Below are positions 42,579 to 51,250 of a stretch of 64,000 nucleotides of DNA, piece after piece. The position numbers were made by a program, and so were the translations under genes. This DNA comes from Opacimonas sp002292215 (GTDB lineage: Bacteria; Pseudomonadota; Gammaproteobacteria; Enterobacterales; Alteromonadaceae). Every line of letters starts with the position of its first letter. The stretch's first letter is position 1. The stretch is from positions 2,790,001 to 2,854,000 of the forward strand of contig OX044360.1 of the NCBI GenBank assembly GCA_943846745.1, given 5' to 3'. A model generated the notes under the pieces. It had not been told where the DNA came from. It worked only from the letters and a program-made list of their open reading frames with translations, and did no database searches.

Positions 42579-43745
42579 ATGTATTCATTGCCGGCTAATG
42601 ATTCAACTCTGTTCAGTGCCTTTGATCATGCCATGATGAGCCAAGCATTGCGCTTAGCTAAATTAGGGCAGTATACCGTTGCACCCAATCCATTAGTGGG
42701 ATGTGTGATTACGTTAGACGGGCAAATTATAGGTCAAGGACAGCATCAACAAGCAGGGTCAGCGCATGCTGAAGTTCATGCACTCGCTAAAGTTGATGAG
42801 TTAGTCCAAAAGGGGGAGTTACAGCGCGCACAATTAGCCTATGCTTGTGCCTATGTGACACTCGAACCTTGTAGTCATACAGGACGCACCGGACCTTGTG
42901 CAGATGCGTTGATAAAGGCTGGAATTGGACAAGTTATTATTGCTATGCAAGACCCGTTTGAGCAAGTCGCCGGACGCGGTATTGCCAAGCTAGAGGCGGC
43001 AGGCGTAAAGGTTAAAGTCGGCTTGCTTGAAGCTGAAGCTCGTGTCATTAATCGTCATTTTTTAAGCATCGTAGAGCGCCAACGTCCATTTGTTACCGCT
43101 AAACTAGCTACTTCATTAGATGGCAAAATAGCGCTCGCAAATGGGGTAAGTCAGTGGATAACACTAGCTCCTGCACGCCAAGATGTGCAACGTCACCGTG
43201 CTCAACATGCGTGTATCTTAACCGGCTCGCAAACGGTCATTCATGATGATCCACAGCTCAATGTTCGTCTCGCTGATGCGCCACCAGATCTTATACAGAC
43301 ATTAGCATTGAACCCTGTAGCGCAATTTTCTCAGCCATTGCGGGCGATTATTGATTCACACAACGTTTTAGATGAAAAGTATCAAATTATAGGTAAGGCC
43401 ACGCCTTCAAGCCCGACGCATGTATTTAATGCAACCAATACACAGTTAAGCGCAAATGGTAAATGTGACTTACATGATGTGATGACGCAGCTAGCTCAAC
43501 GTCAGATCAGTAGTGTTTGGGTGGAAGCGGGGGCTGGCTTAGTTGGGGCACTCTTAACTGCACAATTAGTTGATGAATTGATTATTTATCAAGCACCCAT
43601 GCTATTAGGTGATGCGGCAAAAGATGCGATACACTTACCAACATTAACCGCAATGACACAACGAATTGAACTAGATATCACGGACACGCGTATGATAGGC
43701 CGTGATATAAAACACACGTGTAACGTGATCTACCCTAAAGGATAA
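42579..43745 (+). CDS. ribD: Bifunctional riboflavin deaminase/reductase
   Basis: RibD deaminates and reduces the pyrimidine intermediate of riboflavin synthesis. In the 388-residue protein the N-terminal deaminase zinc site is H-A-E-V-H-A-L with P-C-S-H-T-G-R-T-G-P-C, and the C-terminal reductase domain starts at V-T-A-K-L-A-T-S-L-D-G-K-I-A. It is tightly packed with nrdR and ribE. No FMN riboswitch was found upstream. Confidence 0.95.
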   Translation: MYSLPANDSTLFSAFDHAMMSQALRLAKLGQYTVAPNPLVGCVITLDGQIIGQGQHQQAGSAHAEVHALAKVDELVQKGELQRAQLAYACAYVTLEPCSHTGRTGPCADALIKAGIGQVIIAMQDPFEQVAGRGIAKLEAAGVKVKVGLLEAEARVINRHFLSIVERQRPFVTAKLATSLDGKIALANGVSQWITLAPARQDVQRHRAQHACILTGSQTVIHDDPQLNVRLADAPPDLIQTLALNPVAQFSQPLRAIIDSHNVLDEKYQIIGKATPSSPTHVFNATNTQLSANGKCDLHDVMTQLAQRQISSVWVEAGAGLVGALLTAQLVDELIIYQAPMLLGDAAKDAIHLPTLTAMTQRIELDITDTRMIGRDIKHTCNVIYPKG

Positions 43746-43747
43746 CA

Positions 43748-44419
43748 ATGTTTACAGGTATTATTGAAGCGGTAGGCGAGATTTCGCAACTGCATAACAA
43801 CGGCTCCGATATTCGCTTAACGGTACAATGTCCGCATTTGGATATGTCTGATGTCGCATTAGGCGATAGTATTGCGACTAATGGCGTGTGTCTTACGGTT
43901 GTCGAATTCGGCGATAATTACTATAGCGCCGATGTCTCGCAAGAGACCATCAAATACACCGGTTTTAGTGATTATACGACGGGCGCAAAAGTAAATTTAG
44001 AAAAAGCCATGTTACCGACTAGTCGTTTTGGTGGTCACATAGTGTCAGGACATGTCGATGGCGTTGGTCATATTACGCGGATCATCGATCAGCAAAAATA
44101 CATTGAAGTCTGGGTGCATATGCCTGAAGAAATTCGTCATTATATTGCGCACAAAGGTTCAATCACGGTTGATGGGGTGAGTTTAACGGTTAATGATGTG
44201 ACTGAAGATGAGTTTATGCTGTGGTTAATTCCACATACATTAGAACAAACCATTATTAACACATATAAAGTTGGTACACGCGTCAATTTAGAAGTAGACG
44301 TTATCGCACGCTACTTAGAGCGTTTAATGCAAGGCGGGAATAGCGCTAACAATGACAAACACAAACCCGATATTAGCATGGCGTTTTTAGCAGAAAACGG
44401 CTATTTAAATAGGAAATAA
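43748..44419 (+). CDS. ribE: Riboflavin synthase, alpha chain
   Basis: RibE dismutates 6,7-dimethyl-8-ribityllumazine to riboflavin. The 223-residue protein consists of two tandem lumazine-binding repeats: M-F-T-G-I-I-E-A-V-G-E-I at the start with G-V-C-L-T-V-V, and G-G-H-I-V-S-G-H-V-D-G-V-G with D-G-V-S-L-T-V-N. It lies two bases after ribD and three before the ribB-like gene. Confidence 0.96.
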   Translation: MFTGIIEAVGEISQLHNNGSDIRLTVQCPHLDMSDVALGDSIATNGVCLTVVEFGDNYYSADVSQETIKYTGFSDYTTGAKVNLEKAMLPTSRFGGHIVSGHVDGVGHITRIIDQQKYIEVWVHMPEEIRHYIAHKGSITVDGVSLTVNDVTEDEFMLWLIPHTLEQTIINTYKVGTRVNLEVDVIARYLERLMQGGNSANNDKHKPDISMAFLAENGYLNRK

Positions 44420-44422
44420 TTT

Positions 44423-45520
44423 ATGACTTTTCATTCCCCTGCAGAGATCATCGAAGACATTCGCCAAGGTAAAATGGTAGTGTTGATGGATGATGAAGAT
44501 CGCGAAAATGAAGGCGATTTAATCATGGCTGCAGAGCACGTCACACCAGAAGCAATTAATTTCATGGTTACTCATGCCCGTGGTTTGGTATGTTTACCGA
44601 TGACGGCTGAACGTTGTCGCCTTTTAAAACTCCCATTAATGGTAGATAAAAACTCAGCACAGTTTTCTACTAATTTTACCGTGTCGATTGAAGCGGCAGA
44701 AGGGGTTACAACGGGGATTTCAGCAGCAGATCGTGCTGTGACTATTTTAGCGGCAGTCAAACCTAATGCTGTAGCGACTGATATTGTACAGCCTGGGCAT
44801 ATTTTTCCACTCATAGCTAAAGATGGTGGTGTACTTAACCGTGCTGGACATACTGAAGCCGGTGTCGATTTAGCGCGATTAGCAGGGTGTGAACCCGCTG
44901 CTGTGATTGTCGAAATATTGAATGCTGATGGGACAATGGCACGTCGCCCTGAACTGGAAGTCTTCGCTCAAGAGCATGATTTAAAAATCGGTACCATCGC
45001 AGATTTGATTGAATACCGTAACCTCAATGAAACGACGATTGAGAAGGTAGCAGAATGTGATTTACCGACTGAATTTGGTGATTTTCGTTTGCATACTTTC
45101 AAAGATGTGATTGACGAACAACTACATTATGCGTTGGTCAAAGGGGATGTTGCTGTGAGTGAACCAGCGTTAGTTCGTGTACATTTACACAACACATTCT
45201 CGGATTTATTGGGTTCAACGCGAGGCGTGAATCGTTCAATGAACTTGCCTAAAGCAATGGCGCGTATCGGCGCTGAAGGTGGTGTGTTGGTCTTATTGGG
45301 AGCAAAAGAAAACATCGAACAACAAGTGCAACAATTTGCTGCTGAAGATCGTGGTGAAGCTGCCGCAGGTAAGGGATGGGAGGGTTCATCTCGTACTGTC
45401 GGTGTTGGTAGTCAGATTTTAGTTTCGTTAGGCGTGAAACAAATGAAGTTATTATCCAAACCAGTTAAATACTCAGGTTTATCAGGGTATGGTTTAGAAG
45501 TCGTTGAGTACATTAGCTAA
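44423..45520 (+). CDS. ribBX: 3,4-dihydroxy-2-butanone 4-phosphate synthase with degenerate GTP cyclohydrolase II domain (RibBX type)
   Basis: A 365-residue fusion. The N-terminal RibB domain (1-205) is intact: D-D-E-D-R-E-N-E-G-D-L, T-H-A-R-G-L-V-C-L-P-M and R-A-G-H-T-E-A. The C-terminal RibA-like domain keeps the fold start (L-V-R-V-H) but lacks all three zinc cysteines and the R-C-D-C-G block, so it should not have GTP cyclohydrolase II activity. This is the RibBX variant described in Shewanella and other Proteobacteria. A separate ribA must exist elsewhere. Annotation pipelines often call it ribBA, which would be misleading. Confidence 0.92.
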   Translation: MTFHSPAEIIEDIRQGKMVVLMDDEDRENEGDLIMAAEHVTPEAINFMVTHARGLVCLPMTAERCRLLKLPLMVDKNSAQFSTNFTVSIEAAEGVTTGISAADRAVTILAAVKPNAVATDIVQPGHIFPLIAKDGGVLNRAGHTEAGVDLARLAGCEPAAVIVEILNADGTMARRPELEVFAQEHDLKIGTIADLIEYRNLNETTIEKVAECDLPTEFGDFRLHTFKDVIDEQLHYALVKGDVAVSEPALVRVHLHNTFSDLLGSTRGVNRSMNLPKAMARIGAEGGVLVLLGAKENIEQQVQQFAAEDRGEAAAGKGWEGSSRTVGVGSQILVSLGVKQMKLLSKPVKYSGLSGYGLEVVEYIS

Positions 45521-45550
45521 ATTTAATGTGGCAGCATCGCGCAGTTTTTG

Positions 45551-45559
45551 TGATATACT
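45551..45559 (+). promoter_or_regulatory. Extended -10 promoter before ribH
   Basis: TGATATACT fits the extended -10 form (TGnTATAAT), 48 bases before ribH. It lies inside an inverted repeat, GCGCAGT (45539-45545) and ACTGTGC (45557-45563, one G-T pair), which could be an operator. No good -35 is visible. Confidence 0.45.
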
Positions 45560-45607
45560 GTGCTCCGAAAAAATTGACTCTTTATACAGTATTTAAGGAA
45601 ACCTGAT

Positions 45608-46087
45608 ATGCATATCATCGAAGGTAACATCCGCGCAACGGGCAAAAAATTTGCCATTGTCGTTTCTCGATTTAATAGTTTTGTAGTAGAAAGTCTACTT
45701 GAAGGTGCGGTAGATACATTAGACCGTTTTGGTGAAGTAGGTAGTGACGACATCACAGTTATCCGCGTACCAGGTGCCTATGAGTTGCCTATGGCGGCAC
45801 AACGCATCGCCCAGTCCAAAAAATTTGACGCAATCATCGCATTAGGTGCGGTTATTCGTGGTGGCACGCCGCATTTTGATTTTGTGGCGGGTGAGTGTAA
45901 TAAAGGTCTCGCACAAGTTTCGTTAGAATATAGCATTCCAGTTTCTTTTGGTGTTATCACCACGGATTCAATAGAACAAGCGATTGAGCGTTCTGGAACT
46001 AAAGCTGGAAATAAAGGCGCTGAAGCTGCAATGGGTGCACTTGAGATGGTTAACGTCATGGACGCCATTGACGAGGCTATTGCGTGA
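45608..46087 (+). CDS. ribH: 6,7-dimethyl-8-ribityllumazine synthase
   Basis: RibH condenses the RibB product with the pyrimidine from RibD, forming the substrate of RibE. The 159-residue protein has I-V-V-S-R-F-N, V-P-G-A-Y-E-L-P, G-A-V-I-R-G-G-T-P-H-F-D with the catalytic His, and N-K-G-A-E-A-A. AAGGA precedes the start. nusB follows at once, a near-universal pairing. Confidence 0.97.
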   Translation: MHIIEGNIRATGKKFAIVVSRFNSFVVESLLEGAVDTLDRFGEVGSDDITVIRVPGAYELPMAAQRIAQSKKFDAIIALGAVIRGGTPHFDFVAGECNKGLAQVSLEYSIPVSFGVITTDSIEQAIERSGTKAGNKGAEAAMGALEMVNVMDAIDEAIA

Positions 46088-46098
46088 GTGGAGCAAAA

Positions 46099-46521
46099 AT
46101 GAAACCTGCCGCGCGCCGCAAAGCGCGTGAGTTAGCCCTACAAGGGATTTACTCATGGCAGATGAGTGGTAACACAATCCAAAGCGTCGAATTAAATTTG
46201 GCAACCACTAACGATATGTCAAAAGTTGACGTAACGTTTTTTCAAGAGCTACTTCGTGATACAGCAAGCAAAGTAGCAGACTTAGATGTGTCGATTAAAC
46301 CTTACCTAGGCCGCTTGCCTGAAGAGCTTGATCCTATCGAAAAAGCCATCTTACGTTTAGCGACGTTAGAGTTAACCCAACGTATTGATGTCCCCTACAA
46401 AGTGGTCATTAACGAAGCGATTGAGTTAGCCAAATCCTTCGGTGCTGAAGAAAGTCATAAATTTGTGAATGGCGTGTTAGATAAAGCTGTAAAGACACTT
46501 CGTCGTCACGAATTACCATAA
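46099..46521 (+). CDS. nusB: Transcription antitermination protein NusB
   Basis: NusB pairs with NusE (S10) on boxA RNA in rRNA antitermination. The 140-residue protein starts MKPAARRKARELALQGIYSW and contains V-V-I-N-E-A-I-E-L-A-K-S-F-G. ATG 46099 has GGAG at the right distance; a GTG at 46084 overlapping ribH would add five residues and is less likely. Confidence 0.96.
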   Translation: MKPAARRKARELALQGIYSWQMSGNTIQSVELNLATTNDMSKVDVTFFQELLRDTASKVADLDVSIKPYLGRLPEELDPIEKAILRLATLELTQRIDVPYKVVINEAIELAKSFGAEESHKFVNGVLDKAVKTLRRHELP

Positions 46522-46550
46522 TCACTGCATGATATTTCGTTGTTAATCGA

Positions 46551-47546
46551 ATGAAAGAATTTTCAATCATTGAAAAATACTTTACTTCTCAGTCACAACC
46601 ACGCCAAGATGTTATTATTGGTGTCGGTGATGATTGTGCCATTACTAAAGTACCGGCCAATCAAGCATTAGCAACGACGACTGATACCTTAGTCAGTGGG
46701 GTGCATTTCTTGCCTGACACTGCACCTAGTGATATTGCCCACAAAGCGTTAGCGGTCAATTTAAGTGATTTAGCTGCCGTGGGCGCTGTCCCTGCATGGA
46801 TCAGTTTAGCCATCTCATTGGAGCGCACGGATGAAGATTGGCTTGATGAGTTTTCTGATACCTTGGCACGTTTATGTGAATACTACTCTATCAATCTTAT
46901 TGGTGGCGATACGACACGCGGTCCGTTAAGTATTACGATTACGGCGCAAGGCTTCGTCCCGCCTGAAAGTATTGCTACGCGCAGTGGGGCAAAACCGGGT
47001 GATTTATTGTATGTTACTGGCACATTAGGTGATGCAGGTGCTGGGCTAGATATCTTGTTAGGTAAGCTCGATTGTTCGACATTAACAACTCTCAATTCGC
47101 AACAGCAAGACACCATTGCAAGTTACTTGACAGAGCGCCATTATAAACCGACTCCTCGGGTGTTAGCGGGGACGGCGTTACGTCGTATGATTTCAAGTTG
47201 TATTGATTTATCAGACGGCTTGCTTGGCGATATTCAACATATTATGCGGGCATCAAAGTGTGGCGCACACATCAACGTCGAAAGTTTACCTATTTCTCCA
47301 GCATTAGCGGCATTAGTCCCTGCCGAACAAGCATTTGACTATGCCTTATCTGCTGGTGATGATTACGAGTTATGTTTTTCTTTACCCCAAAAAAATACGT
47401 CTGAATTAGAATTGGCGCTCAATGCTGCTAATGTTAATTTTACCTGTATAGGGCAAATCGTCGGTGGTAACATGCTCATTTTAACGCATAACGGTCATCC
47501 CTATCAGCCTGCTGGGCATTCATTTGAACATCAGTTTGATAGTTAA
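46551..47546 (+). CDS. thiL: Thiamine-monophosphate kinase
   Basis: ThiL phosphorylates thiamine phosphate to thiamine diphosphate. The 331-residue PurM-like protein has I-G-V-G-D-D-C-A, T-T-D-T-L-V-S-G-V-H-F, N-L-S-D-L-A-A-V-G-A and G-G-D-T-T-R-G. D-L-S-D-G-L-L-G-D is in the C-terminal half. The nusB-thiL-pgpA order is standard. Confidence 0.96.
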   Translation: MKEFSIIEKYFTSQSQPRQDVIIGVGDDCAITKVPANQALATTTDTLVSGVHFLPDTAPSDIAHKALAVNLSDLAAVGAVPAWISLAISLERTDEDWLDEFSDTLARLCEYYSINLIGGDTTRGPLSITITAQGFVPPESIATRSGAKPGDLLYVTGTLGDAGAGLDILLGKLDCSTLTTLNSQQQDTIASYLTERHYKPTPRVLAGTALRRMISSCIDLSDGLLGDIQHIMRASKCGAHINVESLPISPALAALVPAEQAFDYALSAGDDYELCFSLPQKNTSELELALNAANVNFTCIGQIVGGNMLILTHNGHPYQPAGHSFEHQFDS

Positions 47547-47564
47547 CTTACAGGTCACGCCAGT

Positions 47565-48053
47565 ATGACACCGGATATTCGCCAACGTCTCAATTTACTC
47601 AATCCCATTCATTTTTTAGCGTTAGGCTTTGGCTCAGGTCTCGCGCCTAAAGCTCCAGGCACATTTGGCTCTCTAGCAGCCATTCCACTGGTATGGTGGT
47701 GTGCAACCTCGCTCAGCTTACCGGTATATATTTGCGTCGCTCTTATTGCTTGTTTGGCAGGTATTTACATCTGTGGAAAAACAGCTCAGGACATGCAAGT
47801 ACACGACCATGGCGCAATTGTCTGGGATGAGGTGGCAGGTATGCTGTGTGTGTTTATTGCGCTGCCCATCACTTGGGAAACACTGCTGTTGGGGTTTGTG
47901 TTATTTCGTTGGTTGGATATTCAAAAGCCATTATTTATTGGCTGGATTGACCGTAACTTTACCGATGGATTAGGGATCATGCTTGATGATATAGTCGCAG
48001 GTCTGGTGGCATGCGGGATATTGCATGCCATTAATACTGCTAGCCCGTTCTAA
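47565..48053 (+). CDS. pgpA: Phosphatidylglycerophosphatase A
   Basis: PgpA dephosphorylates phosphatidylglycerophosphate at the inner membrane. The 162-residue protein has the N-terminal G-F-G-S-G-L-A-P-K-A-P-G-T-F-G-S motif, H-D-H-G-A-I-V-W-D-E-V-A-G-M with the acidic metal ligands, and hydrophobic segments (V-Y-I-C-V-A-L-I-A-C-L-A-G). It is the last gene of the rib-nusB-thiL run and converges on dxs, with only 31 bases between. Confidence 0.94.
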   Translation: MTPDIRQRLNLLNPIHFLALGFGSGLAPKAPGTFGSLAAIPLVWWCATSLSLPVYICVALIACLAGIYICGKTAQDMQVHDHGAIVWDEVAGMLCVFIALPITWETLLLGFVLFRWLDIQKPLFIGWIDRNFTDGLGIMLDDIVAGLVACGILHAINTASPF

Positions 48054-48084
48054 TTCAACGCTGAGACTGAAGCTAAAATTAGGG

Positions 48085-49977
48085 TTAAGCTCTATTCAAA
48101 CGTTGTTGCACTTGTTCGACAATCCCTGCAGCATCAATCTTTAACAGCGTATACATTTGAGATTGGGTAGCCTGCATGATAAATTCATCAGGCAAACCGC
48201 ACTGTAGCAATTGAGTTAACAACCCTTCAGCTAAAATGAATTCGCCCACTTCGCTTCCTGCACCGCCTTTAATTGCGCCATCTTCTAAGGTCACTAATAA
48301 GTCATGTTCTTGTGCAGCAGCTATGATGGCTTGGGTATCAAGAGGTTTTACAAAGCGCATATCAATTAATGTTGCATTTAACGTTTGTGCTGCTTTTCTT
48401 GCTTCTGGTAGCAATGTGCCAAAGTTTAAAATCGCAACCCGTTGTCCACAAATATCAGGGGTAGGTTGGATCTCACGCAAAGTACGTGATTTACCTATTT
48501 CAAGTGCAGTCATGTTTTCATCAATCGGCGCATCTTCACCACCACCACGCGGATAACGTACCGCAGCGGGTTGTTGTAATTGATGTCCAGTGTAGAGCAT
48601 TTGGCGACATTCATTTTCATCGCCTGGGGTCATGATCACTAAATTAGGAATACAGCGTAAAAAACTGATATCAAATGCACCTTGATGGGTTGGCCCATCT
48701 GCACCGACAATACCAGCGCGATCGATAGCAAATAACACCGGTAAATTTTGAATAGCAACATCATGAATCAATTGATCGTAAGCACGTTGCAAAAACGTAG
48801 AGTAAATAGCAACTACTGGATGCAACCCGCGGATCGCCATACCAGCAGCTAATGTCACCGCATGCTGTTCGGCAATAGCAACATCAAAATATTGTTCTGG
48901 GTATTGTTTAGAAAACGCCACCATACCAGAACCTTCGCGCATCGCTGGCGTAACAGCCATAAGCTTAGGATCAACCGCCGCCATATCACACAACCACTGA
49001 CCAAAAATAGCAGAGTAAGTAGGTGAGGTAGGCACAGATTTAGGTAAGCGTTCATCTTCCGGGTTAAACTTAGGTACAGCATGAAATTTAATCGGATCTT
49101 TTTCGGCTACATCATATCCTTTGCCTTTTTTGGTCACGACATGCAGTATTTGAGGACCGGAGATATTACGCATGTTTTTGAGTGTATCGACCATGCCACT
49201 TACATCGTGTCCATCAATGGGACCGATATAATTAAATCCCAATTCTTCAAATATCGTACCCGGGACCACCATCCCTTTGATATGTTCTTCGGCTTTTGAA
49301 GCAAATTCTTTTAAAGGTGGGACGTTAGAGAGGACTTTTTTGCTCCCGTCACGAATAGTGTTGAAAAAGCTACCTGTTAATAAGCGGGCTAAATGTGAAT
49401 TTAATGCACCCACATTTTCAGAAATTGACATTTCATTGTCATTTAATATAACCAACATATCTTTGGCAATATCGCCGCCATGATTGAGCGCTTCAAAGGC
49501 TAAACCTGCGGTTAAAGCACCATCACCAATGACGGCAACGGTTTTTCGGTTCTGACCCTCTTTATCAGCTGCAATAGCCATACCGACAGCTGCACTGATT
49601 GAAGTAGATGAGTGACCGACTGCAAAGGTGTCATACTGGCTTTCTGGAGGCCACGGAAAAGGATGTAACCCGCCTTGTTGACGAATAGTCGTCATACGCT
49701 CACGGCGACCTGTTAAAATTTTATGAGGATAAGCTTGATGACCTACATCCCAAATCAACTGGTCAAACGGGGTGTTATATACATAGTGTAATGCGACCGT
49801 CAGCTCGACAGTTCCTAACCCAGATGCAAAATGCCCACTAGATTTGCTCACACTTGACAACAAAAACTGTCTCAGTTCAGTGGCGACTTGTGCCAATTTA
49901 TCTTTAGGAAGCGTCCGTAATTCCTCAGGTGTGTTGGCCAAAGCCAGAGTAGGGTAATGTGCAAGATCCAATGACAT
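48085..49977 (-). CDS. dxs: 1-deoxy-D-xylulose-5-phosphate synthase
   Basis: Dxs makes DXP from pyruvate and glyceraldehyde 3-phosphate with thiamine diphosphate, the entry to the MEP pathway. The 630-residue protein has V-G-H-Q-A-Y-P-H-K, the ThDP motif G-D-G-A-L-T-A-G-L-A-F-E-A-L-N ending in L-N-D-N, and transketolase motif D-R-A-G-I-V-G-A-D-G-P-T-H-Q-G. It follows ispA and xseB in one minus-strand operon, a conserved arrangement. Its product route ends with ispH at 7.7 kb. Confidence 0.97.
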   Translation of the reverse strand: MSLDLAHYPTLALANTPEELRTLPKDKLAQVATELRQFLLSSVSKSSGHFASGLGTVELTVALHYVYNTPFDQLIWDVGHQAYPHKILTGRRERMTTIRQQGGLHPFPWPPESQYDTFAVGHSSTSISAAVGMAIAADKEGQNRKTVAVIGDGALTAGLAFEALNHGGDIAKDMLVILNDNEMSISENVGALNSHLARLLTGSFFNTIRDGSKKVLSNVPPLKEFASKAEEHIKGMVVPGTIFEELGFNYIGPIDGHDVSGMVDTLKNMRNISGPQILHVVTKKGKGYDVAEKDPIKFHAVPKFNPEDERLPKSVPTSPTYSAIFGQWLCDMAAVDPKLMAVTPAMREGSGMVAFSKQYPEQYFDVAIAEQHAVTLAAGMAIRGLHPVVAIYSTFLQRAYDQLIHDVAIQNLPVLFAIDRAGIVGADGPTHQGAFDISFLRCIPNLVIMTPGDENECRQMLYTGHQLQQPAAVRYPRGGGEDAPIDENMTALEIGKSRTLREIQPTPDICGQRVAILNFGTLLPEARKAAQTLNATLIDMRFVKPLDTQAIIAAAQEHDLLVTLEDGAIKGGAGSEVGEFILAEGLLTQLLQCGLPDEFIMQATQSQMYTLLKIDAAGIVEQVQQRLNRA

Positions 49978-49999
49978 ATATAGAAAAGTACTCTGTGGG

Positions 50000-50884
50000 T
50001 TAGTAGCTACGCTGAACTAAAAATTCAGCAAACTCGTTTAGTAGAGTGGTATTGTAAGGTAATTGGTCCGATGATTGAAGTGATTCTGCGTATAACTGGG
50101 CTAAATAATCTTGTGATGCTTGTAAACCTAATAAAGCTGGAAAGGTAGACTTATTGAGCTCTTGGTCTGAACCACTCGGTTTACCAAGGGTTAGGCTATC
50201 ACTGGTCACATCCAAAATATCATCGAGTACTTGAAACGCCAAGCCTAAATTACGACTAAAAGTTTGTAAGTGCGCAATGTCTGCCAGATCTAAATCTGAC
50301 GTTAATGCAATCACCATACCCACACATGCACTGAGTAATGCACCCGTTTTGAGTGCATGTAATTGCGTTAAGGTATTAATATCAATCGCGGTGTCAGTGA
50401 AATGCAAATCAATAGCTTGGCCACCGCACATGCCATCATAGCCTGCAGCTTTAGCTAACACAGAAATCACTGCTACTTTTTCACGATCAGTCAGTGTAGG
50501 CGAGTTGGCAATATGTTCAAATGCTAATGATTGCAGTGCATCACCCACTAAAATTGCTGTGCCAGGGCTAAACTGAATATGGCAAGTTGGCTGACCACGA
50601 CGTAAATCATCATTATCCATATCGGGCAGGTCATCATGAACAAGCGAATACGCGTGAATACATTCAATGGCGACCATCAACGGCGCCAGCTTGTTAGCAT
50701 CTATCGCAAGCGTTTCGCCAAGGATAGCAATAAATAATGGTCTCACTCGTTTACCTTGACCGAGCAAGGCATATCCCATTGCTGGTAATAGATCACAAGG
50801 TAGCGACGGATAATGGGCTAATGCTTGAGTTAACAGCTGATTAGTGTGCTCAATGGTTTGAGTATGGCGGTGTTTAAAACTCAT
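50000..50884 (-). CDS. ispA: Farnesyl diphosphate synthase (geranyltranstransferase)
   Basis: IspA condenses IPP with DMAPP and GPP. The 294-residue protein has the first Asp-rich motif D-D-L-P-D-M-D and the second D-D-I-L-D, G-K-R-V-R-P-L-F and H-A-Y-S-L-V-H. Start at ATG 50884, which lies within the last codons of xseB (11-base overlap), so translation is coupled; an in-frame start further upstream at 50902 would overlap more deeply. Confidence 0.96.
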   Translation of the reverse strand: MSFKHRHTQTIEHTNQLLTQALAHYPSLPCDLLPAMGYALLGQGKRVRPLFIAILGETLAIDANKLAPLMVAIECIHAYSLVHDDLPDMDNDDLRRGQPTCHIQFSPGTAILVGDALQSLAFEHIANSPTLTDREKVAVISVLAKAAGYDGMCGGQAIDLHFTDTAIDINTLTQLHALKTGALLSACVGMVIALTSDLDLADIAHLQTFSRNLGLAFQVLDDILDVTSDSLTLGKPSGSDQELNKSTFPALLGLQASQDYLAQLYAESLQSSDQLPYNTTLLNEFAEFLVQRSY

Positions 50885-51137
50885 AATCCGAATCAGACTC
50901 ATCCGTTGTTAACACTTCTAATGTTGCATTATCTTTGGCTAAGACGCTAACCTGTTGCTCTGCGTCTTTTAAATAACGCTGACATGAACGGGCTAATGTA
51001 ATGCCTTCTTGAAATTTACCTAAAGCCACATCTAGCGGTAATTCACCACGTTCCATTTCTTGAACGACAAGTTCAAGTTGTTGCATCGCTTGTTCAAAAT
51101 TCGGTTGTTGTTTTTCAGTCGCGCTATCGTGTGCCAT
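50874..51137 (-). CDS. xseB: Exodeoxyribonuclease VII small subunit
   Basis: XseB forms the long helical arms around XseA in exonuclease VII. The 87-residue protein has the hallmark N-F-E-Q-A-M-Q-Q-L-E-L-V-V-Q-E-M-E-R-G-E-L-P-L followed by E-G-I-T-L-A-R-S-C-Q. The xseB-ispA-dxs order is standard in gammaproteobacteria. Divergent from pomA. Confidence 0.95.
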   Translation of the reverse strand: MAHDSATEKQQPNFEQAMQQLELVVQEMERGELPLDVALGKFQEGITLARSCQRYLKDAEQQVSVLAKDNATLEVLTTDESDSDYEF

Positions 51138-51175
51138 GTCTCATCCACTTTTTGTAAGATTCATAGGATATTAAC

Positions 51176-51202
51176 TATAGATAATATCGTAAATGTCGAT
51201 AA
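51176..51202 (+). promoter_or_regulatory. Candidate flagellar sigma-28 (FliA) promoter of pomAB
   Basis: TATAGATA (51176-51183), 11 bases, GTCGATAA (51195-51202) resembles the FliA consensus TAAAGTTT-N11-GCCGATAA: seven of eight bases match at -10 and five of eight at -35. It stands 48 bases before pomA. Confidence 0.45.
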
Positions 51203-51250
51203 AAAGCATAGTAATCTTATTCTGCTATTCACACCATAAGAGGGTTTTCA

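Noticed and set aside
44423..45520. Bifunctional RibBA
   Set aside because: The GTP cyclohydrolase II zinc cysteines are absent, so only the RibB activity can be supported.
42004..45607. FMN riboswitch before ribD, ribE, ribBX or ribH
   Set aside because: The genes are packed with two or three bases between, and the 87-base ribH leader lacks the conserved FMN-element blocks.
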